Assembly: GCA_028821035.1 (NCBI GenBank)
Contig: JAPPHP010000155.1
Span: 6,779 to 20,486 of the forward strand
DNA length: 13,708 bases
Origin: Gammaproteobacteria bacterium
GTDB taxonomy: Bacteria; Pseudomonadota; Gammaproteobacteria; Pseudomonadales; Azotimanducaceae
Direction: 5' to 3'
Part shown: piece by piece, positions 1-6,826 of the stretch
Position numbering within the stretch: position 1 is the stretch's first letter
How the letters are laid out: every line of letters begins with the position of its first letter
Position numbers and translations under genes: made by a program
The notes under the pieces: model-generated
Told to the model about the DNA's origin: nothing
Databases searched by the model: none
Seen by the model: only the letters and a program-made list of their open reading frames with translations

Positions 1-813
1 CTGCACACCCACGAGACCCGGGACAGCCTGCCGGGCCTGCTGTCGACCGTCTGCACTCCGCGGATTCTCCGTTGGACGGATCTCCTCGTGGGGGCCTCCC
101 GTCACGCGCTGGACGACCTCGAGGCGTTGACCGGCACGTCGGTTCGGCGCCGGCTCGATTTCGGCATCTTCGTCGACGCGGAGACGGTCCTCGGCCAGAG
201 CGTGCTGGAGGTGCCCCCACCCCGTAATGCGCTGCGAGCGCCGCTAGGGGAAGAGGGTGGTCGGGGCCGGCCGGTCGCCGCCATGTGCGGGCTCGCGCAA
301 CCGCGGAAGGGAGCGGACATCTTCTTCGAAGCCGCGCGGCGGCTGCCCGGTTGCGACTTCCTGTGGATCGGGCCCTGGGCCCCTCCGGAGACGCATGACA
401 ACGGCGAGACTCTGGACCGTTTCGAGACACTTCGCCTGCCGAACTTCTATGTCACGGGGCTCGTCGACAACCCCTACGCCTACATGCGCCAGATGGACGC
501 CTTTGTGCTGACCTCGCGCGAGGACCCGAACCCGCTCGTGGTCGCCGAGGCATTGTTGCTCGGCAAGAAGGTGATGGCGTTCTCCGACACCGGGGCGAGC
601 GCGGAACTGCTCGCCCGTTTCGGCTACGCGTTCACGGGACCACCGGATGCGGAGCGCATCGCGGGCGTACTTCCCCGGGTCCTTTCGGACGAAGGCGGTT
701 GGCGATCGGACCTCGGGGAGCGCGTGCGGCGTGAAGTCGACGGCTCGGCAAGACTCGAGCGGCTCGAAGGCGTGCTGGAGGAGTTGGTCAGTGCGGGCGC
801 GGGCCCGGCCTGA
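1..813 (+). CDS. Glycosyltransferase family 4 (group 1), 5'-truncated by the window edge
   Basis: The reading frame is open from base 1, so the start codon lies upstream. A GTG at 88 is only an internal valine. The 270 visible residues cover the end of the N-terminal Rossmann half (HTHE near residue 2, VGAS near 30) and the whole C-terminal GT-B half. Seen in the sequence: the acceptor/donor loop with RKGAD near residues 102-106, and the donor-site motif REDPNPLVVAE near 173-183, the form of the GT4 E-x7-E region in which the acidic pair is ED...E. GT4 enzymes transfer a sugar from a nucleotide donor with retention of configuration, normally at the cytoplasmic face on a lipid-linked acceptor. 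The sugar cannot be read from sequence. It sits 25 bases before rmlC in the same direction, so it probably belongs to the same transcript and may use dTDP-L-rhamnose. Confidence 0.9.
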   Translation: MHTHETRDSLPGLLSTVCTPRILRWTDLLVGASRHALDDLEALTGTSVRRRLDFGIFVDAETVLGQSVLEVPPPRNALRAPLGEEGGRGRPVAAMCGLAQPRKGADIFFEAARRLPGCDFLWIGPWAPPETHDNGETLDRFETLRLPNFYVTGLVDNPYAYMRQMDAFVLTSREDPNPLVVAEALLLGKKVMAFSDTGASAELLARFGYAFTGPPDAERIAGVLPRVLSDEGGWRSDLGERVRREVDGSARLERLEGVLEELVSAGAGPA

Positions 814-823
814 GCGACGCGGC

Positions 824-829
824 GGGAGG
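824..829 (+). promoter_or_regulatory. Ribosome binding site deciding the rmlC start
   Basis: GGGAGG lies nine bases before the GTG at 839. The open frame continues upstream into the preceding glycosyltransferase gene, so this site is what places the RmlC start at 839 rather than further 5'. Confidence 0.55.
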
Positions 830-838
830 CATCAGGGA

Positions 839-1438
839 GTGCGTGTCCAGGCGCTGGGGATCGCCGACGTGAAAGTGCTCGTGCCGGTGCGACACGGAGA
901 CCGCCGCGGTTTCTTCTCGGAGGTGTACAACCGGCGGACGCTCGAAGCAGCCGGCGTGGCGGTCGACTTCGTGCAGGACAACCACTCCCTCTCGGCCGAA
1001 CGCGGCACGGTGCGTGGTCTGCACTTCCAGGTTCCGCCCTTCGCCCAGACGAAGCTGGTGCGGGTCGTCCGGGGCTCGGTCTTCGACGTTGCGGTGGACG
1101 TCCGGCGCGGTTCTCCGACGTTCGGCCGACATGTGTCGGTCATCCTGAGCGCTGCGGAGGGCAACCAGGTGCTCGTGCCGGCCGGCTTTGCACATGGGCT
1201 GATGACGCTGGAAGCCGACACGGAGGTGCTCTACAAGGTGAGCGACTACTACGCACCGGATCACGACCGCGGCATCCTGTGGAACGACCCGGTACTCGGG
1301 ATCGACTGGCCGATCGCTCCGGCAGAGGCGGTGCTGTCGGAAAAGGACCGCACGCAGCCGTGTCTCACCGAGTTTGATACGCCATTCGAGTACCGTTCGG
1401 CACGACCGATCTCCGGAGAGGGGCGGCAACGGACATGA
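839..1438 (+). CDS. rmlC: dTDP-4-dehydrorhamnose 3,5-epimerase
   Basis: RmlC epimerises C3 and C5 of dTDP-4-keto-6-deoxy-D-glucose, the third step to dTDP-L-rhamnose, in the cytoplasm. With the GTG start at 839 the protein has 199 residues, slightly longer than the usual 180-190. Visible family marks: GFFSEVY near residue 24, DNHSLS near 47, RGLHFQ with the catalytic His62, the cupin strand VFDVAVDVR at 82-89, PAGFAHG at 114-120, LYKVSDYY at 131-138 and SEKD with the catalytic Asp170. All the expected catalytic residues are present. The stop overlaps the next ATG in an ATGA (1435-1438), which suggests translational coupling. The sequence matches the canonical family closely; a related 3- or 5-epimerase for another deoxysugar cannot be fully excluded because rmlB is not in view. 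Confidence 0.95.
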   Translation: MRVQALGIADVKVLVPVRHGDRRGFFSEVYNRRTLEAAGVAVDFVQDNHSLSAERGTVRGLHFQVPPFAQTKLVRVVRGSVFDVAVDVRRGSPTFGRHVSVILSAAEGNQVLVPAGFAHGLMTLEADTEVLYKVSDYYAPDHDRGILWNDPVLGIDWPIAPAEAVLSEKDRTQPCLTEFDTPFEYRSARPISGEGRQRT

Positions 1439-2457
1439 CGCGTGTGCTGGTGACCGGGGCCGGCGGGTACATCGGCACGGTGCTGACGCCGATGCTCCTG
1501 GATGCGGGATACGACGTGCGGGCCGTGGACCGGTTCTTCTTCGGCAGGGACCTGCTTGCACCGCATCCGAACCTTGAAGTCGTGGTCGAGGACAGTCGCA
1601 GGCTGGCCCAGGAGCACTTCGAGGATGTCGGCGCCGTCATCGACCTGGCGGCCATCTCGAACGACCCTTCGGGCGAACTCTTCCGCGAGGCGACGCTCGA
1701 GATCAACCACGAGAGCCGGGTACGGTCGGCGCGGCTGGCCAAGGCCGCGGGAGCGCATCGATACGTGCTTCCGTCTTCCTGCAGCGTTTACGGGTTCCAG
1801 GAAGAAGGGGTCATCGCAGACGAAACGGCGCCGCCCAACCCGCTGACGACGTACGCCATCGCAAACGAGCGGGCGGAGCGCGGTGTCCTCGCCCTGGCGG
1901 ACGATGCCTTCTGCGTGGTGGTCCTGCGCCAGGCCACGGTGTTCGGGTTGTCGCCGCGCATGCGCTTCGACCTCGCCATCAACGGCATGACCTACGGCGC
2001 GTGGAAGACAGGGCAGCTCCCGCTGATGCGGGACGGGACGCAATGGCGCCCGATGATCCACGTTCGCGACACCGCACGGGCGCAGATCTTCGTCTTGCAG
2101 GCGGCGCTTCAGCAGGTGAACGGCGGGATATTCAATGTGGGATCCCAGGCGGAAACGTGGCAGATCGGCCCACTGGGTGAACTCGTCGCGGCTTCCGTGC
2201 CCCGCGACGCCGAGATCGAGTGGTACGGCGACCCGGACGAGCGCAGCTATCGGGTGTCTTTCGACCGGATTGAGGCGCTCGGGTATCGCACGGAGTGGAC
2301 GGCGGCGGACGGCGTGGCGGAGATCTGCGAGGCACTGCAGGCGGGCACGGTGGACCGTACGCCGCAGACGATCACGCTCGACTGGTACACGGATTTGGTG
2401 CGTTGGCATCGGCTGGTGCGGGAGGTCGAGATGTACGGGGGCATCGTGGAGATATGA
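1435..2457 (+). CDS. NAD-dependent epimerase/dehydratase (extended SDR), catalytic Lys replaced by Asn
   Basis: This is an extended short-chain dehydrogenase/reductase of 340 residues acting on nucleotide sugars. The N-terminal Rossmann fold shows GAGGYIG (8-14) and an acidic Asp32 at the end of the second strand, which favours NAD over NADP. The catalytic region shows PSSCSVYG (113-120) with Ser115 and the tyrosine at 140. Four residues on, where YxxxK enzymes have Lys, there is Asn144 (codon AAC at 1864-1866). The following Glu-Arg-Ala-Glu matches the usual helix, so the alignment is clear. The family is common between rmlC and rmlD in O-antigen loci and includes 4-epimerases, 4-ketoreductases and dehydratases; the exact reaction is not readable. 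It overlaps both neighbours by four bases, so co-translation with rmlC and rmlD is likely. Confidence 0.9.
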   Translation: MTRVLVTGAGGYIGTVLTPMLLDAGYDVRAVDRFFFGRDLLAPHPNLEVVVEDSRRLAQEHFEDVGAVIDLAAISNDPSGELFREATLEINHESRVRSARLAKAAGAHRYVLPSSCSVYGFQEEGVIADETAPPNPLTTYAIANERAERGVLALADDAFCVVVLRQATVFGLSPRMRFDLAINGMTYGAWKTGQLPLMRDGTQWRPMIHVRDTARAQIFVLQAALQQVNGGIFNVGSQAETWQIGPLGELVAASVPRDAEIEWYGDPDERSYRVSFDRIEALGYRTEWTAADGVAEICEALQAGTVDRTPQTITLDWYTDLVRWHRLVREVEMYGGIVEI

Positions 2458-3350
2458 GGGTCCTGCTCCTCGGACCGAACGGGCAACTCGGAACCGACGT
2501 CCGGCGCGTGCACGCGGCGGCTGACACGCCGGTCGACCTGATCCCCGCGGGCCGTCGCCAGCTCGACGTCACGGACGCCCAGTTCGAGGAGCGCCTCGCG
2601 GAGACGCCCTTCGATGTGCTGGTCAACTGTACCGGCTACCACCGCACCGACGAGGCGGAGGACAACGCGAAGCTGGCGTTTGCCGTCAACGCGCAGGCGG
2701 TCCAGCGGATGGCGCGGGTCTGCCGTCGCCGCCGCGCGCGTTTCTTGCACATCAGCACGGACTATGTGTTCGGTGGCGACACGGAGCGCAGAAGTCCGCT
2801 TCGGGAAGACGACCCGGTCGCGCCGGTCAACGTGTATGGAGCGTCCAAGGCCCTCGGGGAGACCCTGGCACGGCTCGCGTGGGAGGATGTCCTGATCCTG
2901 CGGGTCGCGTCGCTCTTCGGCGTGGCCGGCTCGAGCGGCAAAGGGGGCAACTTCGTGGAGACCATGCTGCGGCTGGCGCGCGAGCGGGGCGAGGTGAGGG
3001 TCGTTGACGATCAGGCGATGTCGCCGACCGGGACGGCCGATGTTGCGAGGGTGATGCTGCGCATGTTGACCGAGGGGTGCGATCCGGGGATTTACCACGT
3101 CGTCAACAGCGGAGTCGCGACGTGGTATGAATTCGCACGGGAGATCGTGCGTCAGGCGAGCGTGCCCGCCCGGATCACGCCCTGCACGAGCGCGGAGTTC
3201 CCCACGCGTGCCTCGAGGCCGCATTACAGCGCGCTGGACAACGCCGGCGTGCAGGCACGTTTCGGGTTGCTGGCCCCGTGGCAGGAAGCACTCACCTGCC
3301 ACCTCGACGCGCGCCGGCGCTTGCGGTCCGAAGGCGGTCCTCCGGTCTGA
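2454..3350 (+). CDS. rmlD: dTDP-4-dehydrorhamnose reductase
   Basis: RmlD reduces dTDP-4-keto-L-rhamnose to dTDP-L-rhamnose with NAD(P)H. The protein is 298 residues, the normal length. The cofactor loop GPNGQLG is at 7-13 and LDVTD at 37-41. The region around 97-107 reads like the family signature, with STDYVFGG. The catalytic pair is Tyr128 and Lys132 in VYGASK. The C-terminal substrate-binding signature RPHYSALDN lies at 255-263. The ATG at 2454 overlaps the SDR stop in an ATGA. The open frame extends upstream, but that extension is only a shadow of the SDR gene. All catalytic residues are present, in contrast to the preceding SDR. Confidence 0.95.
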   Translation: MRVLLLGPNGQLGTDVRRVHAAADTPVDLIPAGRRQLDVTDAQFEERLAETPFDVLVNCTGYHRTDEAEDNAKLAFAVNAQAVQRMARVCRRRRARFLHISTDYVFGGDTERRSPLREDDPVAPVNVYGASKALGETLARLAWEDVLILRVASLFGVAGSSGKGGNFVETMLRLARERGEVRVVDDQAMSPTGTADVARVMLRMLTEGCDPGIYHVVNSGVATWYEFAREIVRQASVPARITPCTSAEFPTRASRPHYSALDNAGVQARFGLLAPWQEALTCHLDARRRLRSEGGPPV

Positions 3351-3373
3351 CGGACGCCCGCGGGCGGCAGGTG

Positions 3374-4504
3374 ATGCACGACGCGTTTGTCATCGGGTTG
3401 AAACCCCGTCAGGACGACGGCTCCATGCCGACGGATGCGTTGAGCAGGCGTGTTGGGGGCAATACGGGCAACTTGGTGTACGCCCATGCGATCTGCGCGC
3501 ATCTCGCGGGTAACCTTCGGGTCATCGACATCGGGGCAGCACCCCAGCGGATGAACGGGGCCGGCCGCGTGGGTGTCATACAAGGGGCCAATCAGCTCGG
3601 TGCGCACTTCGCTTATGACGAGTGGGCGCGTCGTTTCGAGCAGCTTACGGTGGGCCTCGTCGTGGTTGGCCTCGGTGCTCAGAGTGACGTATCCATGACG
3701 GCGCCCGAGTTGCCGCCCAGTGCGCTGGAGTGGGTCCGTCGGATCGTGGAGCGGGCCCCTGGTGCAGCGCCCAACCTCGGCGTTCGCGGCCAGTTCACGA
3801 AGGATGTGCTTTGCGATCACGGTTTCGGGGAGCACGCCCGGATCGTTGGGTGCCCGTCCCTGTTCATCAATCCGGATCGCAGCCTCGGACGAACGATCGC
3901 GGCAAGGCTCAGGGAGCCTCGCAGGGTGGCCGTCGTCGCGGGCCACGAGAGCTGGCAACGGCTGGCGGACATCGAGGCTTCACTCGTGCGGCTCGTGCGG
4001 GAAACGAACGGGTCCTACATCGGACAACACGGCCTGAACATGATGAGGCTGACTCGGGGGGAAGCCGGGGCGCTATCGGAGGCGGACCTCGAGGCACTCT
4101 CCCGATACCTGGGTCCGGAAATGAGCCTGGGTGAACTGATCCGATGGAGCCGAAATCACGGCAACGTGTTCTTCGACGTGCTCGAGTGGATGCGGCACTG
4201 CCGGCAGTTCGACTTCGTGGTAGGCACCCGTATTCACGGGACGGTCGTTGCCCTGCAGGCGGGCGTTCCAGCCCTGTGCATCGTGCACGATTCGCGAACG
4301 CGCGAACTCTGCGAGACGATGCTCGTGCCGCACGTCCTGGCGGATTCGATACCGCGAGGGATCGCCCGCGACGAGTTGCTGTCCTGGTTCTCGTTCGACG
4401 CGGAAGCGTTCGATGCCAACCGGCGGCGGTTGTGCGGCGCCTACGTGGAGTTCCTGGAAGGGAACGGACTCGTCCCCGTGCCGTGGCTAAGCGCCCTCGT
4501 CTGA
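3374..4504 (+). CDS. Polysaccharide pyruvyltransferase family protein, copy 1
   Basis: Predicted PF04230-type enzyme that transfers a pyruvate ketal from phosphoenolpyruvate to a sugar of a polysaccharide repeat or its lipid-linked precursor, adding a carboxylate. It has 376 residues. Recognised marks: the N-terminal GGNTGN glycine-asparagine motif (28-33) followed by a helix YAHAI, GANQLG (71-76), LGVRGQFTKDVL (135-146), IVGCPS (157-162), and the C-terminal hallmark FVVGTRIHG (281-289) followed by LQAGVPALC. ATG 3374 was chosen over the adjacent GTG 3371; both are in frame and the SD sequence is weak. It lies 23 bases after rmlD and closes the plus-strand unit. A second gene at 6827 is clearly its paralogue. 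The acceptor sugar is unknown, and family members with other roles exist. Confidence 0.85.
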   Translation: MHDAFVIGLKPRQDDGSMPTDALSRRVGGNTGNLVYAHAICAHLAGNLRVIDIGAAPQRMNGAGRVGVIQGANQLGAHFAYDEWARRFEQLTVGLVVVGLGAQSDVSMTAPELPPSALEWVRRIVERAPGAAPNLGVRGQFTKDVLCDHGFGEHARIVGCPSLFINPDRSLGRTIAARLREPRRVAVVAGHESWQRLADIEASLVRLVRETNGSYIGQHGLNMMRLTRGEAGALSEADLEALSRYLGPEMSLGELIRWSRNHGNVFFDVLEWMRHCRQFDFVVGTRIHGTVVALQAGVPALCIVHDSRTRELCETMLVPHVLADSIPRGIARDELLSWFSFDAEAFDANRRRLCGAYVEFLEGNGLVPVPWLSALV

Positions 4505-4543
4505 CTTGGTCGTCGAACGCGAACGGTTGACGCTACGGCCGCG

Positions 4544-5545
4544 TCACAGGGCCCGCAAGCCCCATCCCGCGAAGGACACTGTCCCTGGAAGGTCCTTCCG
4601 GTAAGCGCGCACCGCTTCCAGGTCCTCGTGCTCCACGGACGCGAAGGCGTGGCCGAGCTCGAAACGCTCGCGCCACCCCTGCAGGTCTACGCCGAGCAGT
4701 TTCTCCAGGGCCTGGATGTCAGGCTCGAACCACTGGATCATCTCGGCAACCACCGAGTCGGGGACAGCCAGCGTGAAGCTCCCCTGCGCGAGCATCGCGT
4801 TGCGTACCTGGGTGTCTGTCAGCCCGTCCAGGAAGACGACATCGCGGCGTCTTTTCTGCGCCATCCAGTACTCGCCGTGCTCCGCCTCTCCGAAGGAGAA
4901 GACGTAGGGGACGCTGTCGATGCGGTTCTCGTGCGGCAGTCGGACCGACGCCAGCACCGGCTCGTCGAATCCGAAGAACTCGTCCAGGCGCGACGCCTGA
5001 TGACTCCAGTCGTGCACTATATCTTCGAAGAAGAGCACGTGACAGTTCTGTTTTCCGAACCGGTCGAATGCGTCCCGTACGATCGGTTCGTAGCGCAGGA
5101 AATAGGCGCGTTTCGCCTCCCAGAGGTCAAGAAACGAGAACGCACGAGCGTCGTTGAACCCGGTAGACCGTTCCCCGGTCGCCACGTGGTTGATGATGTC
5201 GTGGGTGTAGTGGGAGAACGCCCTCCTGACCGGATTGCGGAGCATGATGAGGATCTTCTTCTTTGCGTTGAACGTTTGAAGACGTCGCATCACCTTCGGA
5301 AAGCGATGGTACAGGGGGGTGATGTCCGTGTTGTAGGCCGTTCCCTGAAAGGAGTCCCGGAACATGGACTCGAAGTGCGCAACTCCCCTCTCGTATTGGG
5401 TACGAAAGAAGCCGGACTCCTTGCGTTTCGTGAGATTGAACTGGTGCAGCGACTCCATCGCGCGGAACAGCGAGGTGGTCCCGCACTTCTCGACGCCGAT
5501 CACGAACAGGAACTGTGATCCTGCAGCTGGGCTCACGGTGCTCAC
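4544..5545 (-). CDS. PAPS-dependent sulfotransferase (heparan-sulfate N-sulfotransferase-like)
   Basis: This 333-residue protein has the two cofactor motifs of PAPS sulfotransferases. The 5'-phosphosulfate loop GVEKCGTTS is at 17-25 and the 3'-phosphate motif LRNPVRRAFSHY is at 102-113. KESGFF (42-47) resembles the catalytic Lys-Glu segment of NST/HS3ST-type enzymes. It would transfer sulfate from PAPS to a hydroxyl or amino group, most likely on the glycan made by this locus, in the cytoplasm; no signal peptide or membrane segment is visible. The first start is GTG at 5545, eight bases after the upstream gene's stop; an alternative GTG at 5536 would shorten it by three residues. It is the second gene of a two-gene minus-strand unit and converges on pyruvyltransferase copy 1 with only 39 bases between the stops. 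Its GC content is clearly lower than that of the rml genes. Confidence 0.87.
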   Translation of the reverse strand: MSTVSPAAGSQFLFVIGVEKCGTTSLFRAMESLHQFNLTKRKESGFFRTQYERGVAHFESMFRDSFQGTAYNTDITPLYHRFPKVMRRLQTFNAKKKILIMLRNPVRRAFSHYTHDIINHVATGERSTGFNDARAFSFLDLWEAKRAYFLRYEPIVRDAFDRFGKQNCHVLFFEDIVHDWSHQASRLDEFFGFDEPVLASVRLPHENRIDSVPYVFSFGEAEHGEYWMAQKRRRDVVFLDGLTDTQVRNAMLAQGSFTLAVPDSVVAEMIQWFEPDIQALEKLLGVDLQGWRERFELGHAFASVEHEDLEAVRAYRKDLPGTVSFAGWGLRAL

Positions 5546-5553
5546 GGACCTGA

Positions 5554-6618
5554 TTACGAACGGGCCTTGGGGTTGCGCGACCGTCGCCGCGGAAACTCCA
5601 CGTGAAAGGATAGCCGACCCACGGAGAAGCGAAACCGCGGGGACTCCCGCAGTCCCTCCACGCGCTTCTGCAGCTCGAGTAGCTGTCGTTGCAGGAGTTG
5701 ACGCTCGAACACGTCCTGACGCGGCTGGGCCGTTTGCTGGTTCGGGCGGTCCATCGGGAACAGCGGCCGCTTGATGTGCGGAAGAAATCGCTTGCGAAAC
5801 TGCTCGTTGCTTCGGGCGTACGCCGCCATGATCGCCCTCGACTCGTCGGGGCTGAACAGGCCCGGCGCCGCCGGTGTCTTGGCAACGAGGTCAGGCGCCA
5901 GTTCCCGGACACTGTCGTAGAAGCCTTGATCGTGTGGTCCATCGAACAGGCCGACGTTGCCCTCGACCATGCGGCTCAGCATCGGCGTCAGGCCGGGATT
6001 GGTGGTGCCCGCGGCTGCGAACTCCGCCGGGTCCTGGCCAAGGACATCGCAGAAGTCGAGGAATGAGTCGCCCAGCACGAGTCGACTGCGGTCATGGACA
6101 CGGGCGATGATGTGCTCGTCTCCGAAGGCCCTTGCCCAGGGCTCGACCGTGGCGGACCAGTCGCCGCGTCGACCCACGTTCCGGATCATCCACGACAGCA
6201 GCGAGCCGCCGAGCTTGACGTCCCATTGCTGCCAGGACGCCTCCAGGAACTCGTCCTGCCTTCGTACGTAGAGGACGATCGAGATGTTGAACCGGCCGAC
6301 AAGGTCCTCGAACAGCCGCTCGAAGCCCAGGGGATTCGAGAGGTTCTCCGCTGAGAGCACCACGGTGGCGGCTGCATCCGCGCCTGCCGCCGATTCGAGG
6401 AGGTCGCCGAGCCCCGGAATCCGTGTGGCCCGTCTCTGCCTTATGCATGACTCGAAAAAGACGGCGTGCGATCCGGTGACTTCGGACTTGGGGCGCAGGT
6501 CACGACTGGGGACCACGATGCCTTTTGATGCCAGCTTGGCACGGTTCGACCGTAGCGCGTGCTGTATCGCGGAACTGCCGCCTTTCGGGCATCCGATGTG
6601 TACGATGAGCTCTCTCAT
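5554..6618 (-). CDS. Sulfotransferase-like P-loop protein with C-terminal coiled coil
   Basis: This 354-residue protein begins with HIGCPKGGSSAIQ (7-19), the phosphosulfate-binding loop of a divergent sulfotransferase group in which SS replaces the usual TT or TS. It continues with VVLSAENL (86-93) and VLYVRRQDEFLEASWQQ (115-131), where the Arg pair and following helix fit the 3'-phosphate site. I recognise this pattern from sulfotransferase-like proteins of exopolysaccharide loci; the substrate is unknown. Residues about 296-325 are rich in Gln, Leu and charged residues with heptad spacing, suggesting a short coiled coil, and the tail is strongly basic. The start is ATG 6618, with no strong SD visible. 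It is probably the first gene of a two-gene operon with the sulfotransferase eight bases downstream, divergent from pyruvyltransferase copy 2. Confidence 0.75.
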   Translation of the reverse strand: MRELIVHIGCPKGGSSAIQHALRSNRAKLASKGIVVPSRDLRPKSEVTGSHAVFFESCIRQRRATRIPGLGDLLESAAGADAAATVVLSAENLSNPLGFERLFEDLVGRFNISIVLYVRRQDEFLEASWQQWDVKLGGSLLSWMIRNVGRRGDWSATVEPWARAFGDEHIIARVHDRSRLVLGDSFLDFCDVLGQDPAEFAAAGTTNPGLTPMLSRMVEGNVGLFDGPHDQGFYDSVRELAPDLVAKTPAAPGLFSPDESRAIMAAYARSNEQFRKRFLPHIKRPLFPMDRPNQQTAQPRQDVFERQLLQRQLLELQKRVEGLRESPRFRFSVGRLSFHVEFPRRRSRNPKARS

Positions 6619-6826
6619 TTGCGGGCCAGCGTAGGGCTGTTCCTTCCCGGGAAACCGCTACGGCCGTGCATGCCGACGCGAGATGATGCCGGGATGGTAT
6701 CCGCATCGTTGGCGCCAAGCACGCCAGGGAAGGAAACCCTCCTCCGGTTCGGAAGTCGGTTGACGTTCCGTGGAGCCTCAGCCAAGACTGTGCGGGACGG
6801 TCTGTGCCGTGCGTGGAGATGGTTGC
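6619..6826. promoter_or_regulatory. Divergent intergenic region with dyad symmetries and a weak plus-strand promoter
   Basis: These 208 bases separate the sulfotransferase pair from pyruvyltransferase copy 2. There are two perfect 10-base palindromes, TTCCCGGGAA at 6644-6653 and TTGGCGCCAA at 6709-6718. Between them is an imperfect dyad at 6685-6707 (GATG, GGAT, three-base centre, ATCC, CATC). A possible sigma70 promoter for the plus strand has TTGACG at 6760-6765 and AAGACT at 6784-6789 with an 18-base spacer. I see no comparable promoter on the minus strand. Short palindromes are frequent in GC-rich DNA, so operator function is only a suggestion. Confidence 0.3.
6815..6818 (+). promoter_or_regulatory. 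Ribosome binding site deciding the start of pyruvyltransferase copy 2
   Basis: GGAG lies eight bases before the GTG at 6827. The frame is open back to a GTG at 6770, but that start has no comparable site and would add 19 residues with no counterpart in the paralogue. Confidence 0.5.

Noticed and set aside
2247..3302. A 351-codon minus-strand frame opposite rmlD
   Set aside because: No domain is recognisable and the opposite strand encodes a complete RmlD with all catalytic residues.
4511..4532. Small hairpin between the convergent pyruvyltransferase and sulfotransferase ends (4511-4518 with 4526-4532)
   Set aside because: Only seven pairs with a bulge and no T-run; too weak to call a terminator.
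4628..5518. A 296-codon plus-strand frame opposite the sulfotransferase
   Set aside because: It is antisense to a gene with both PAPS motifs and has no recognisable motif of its own.
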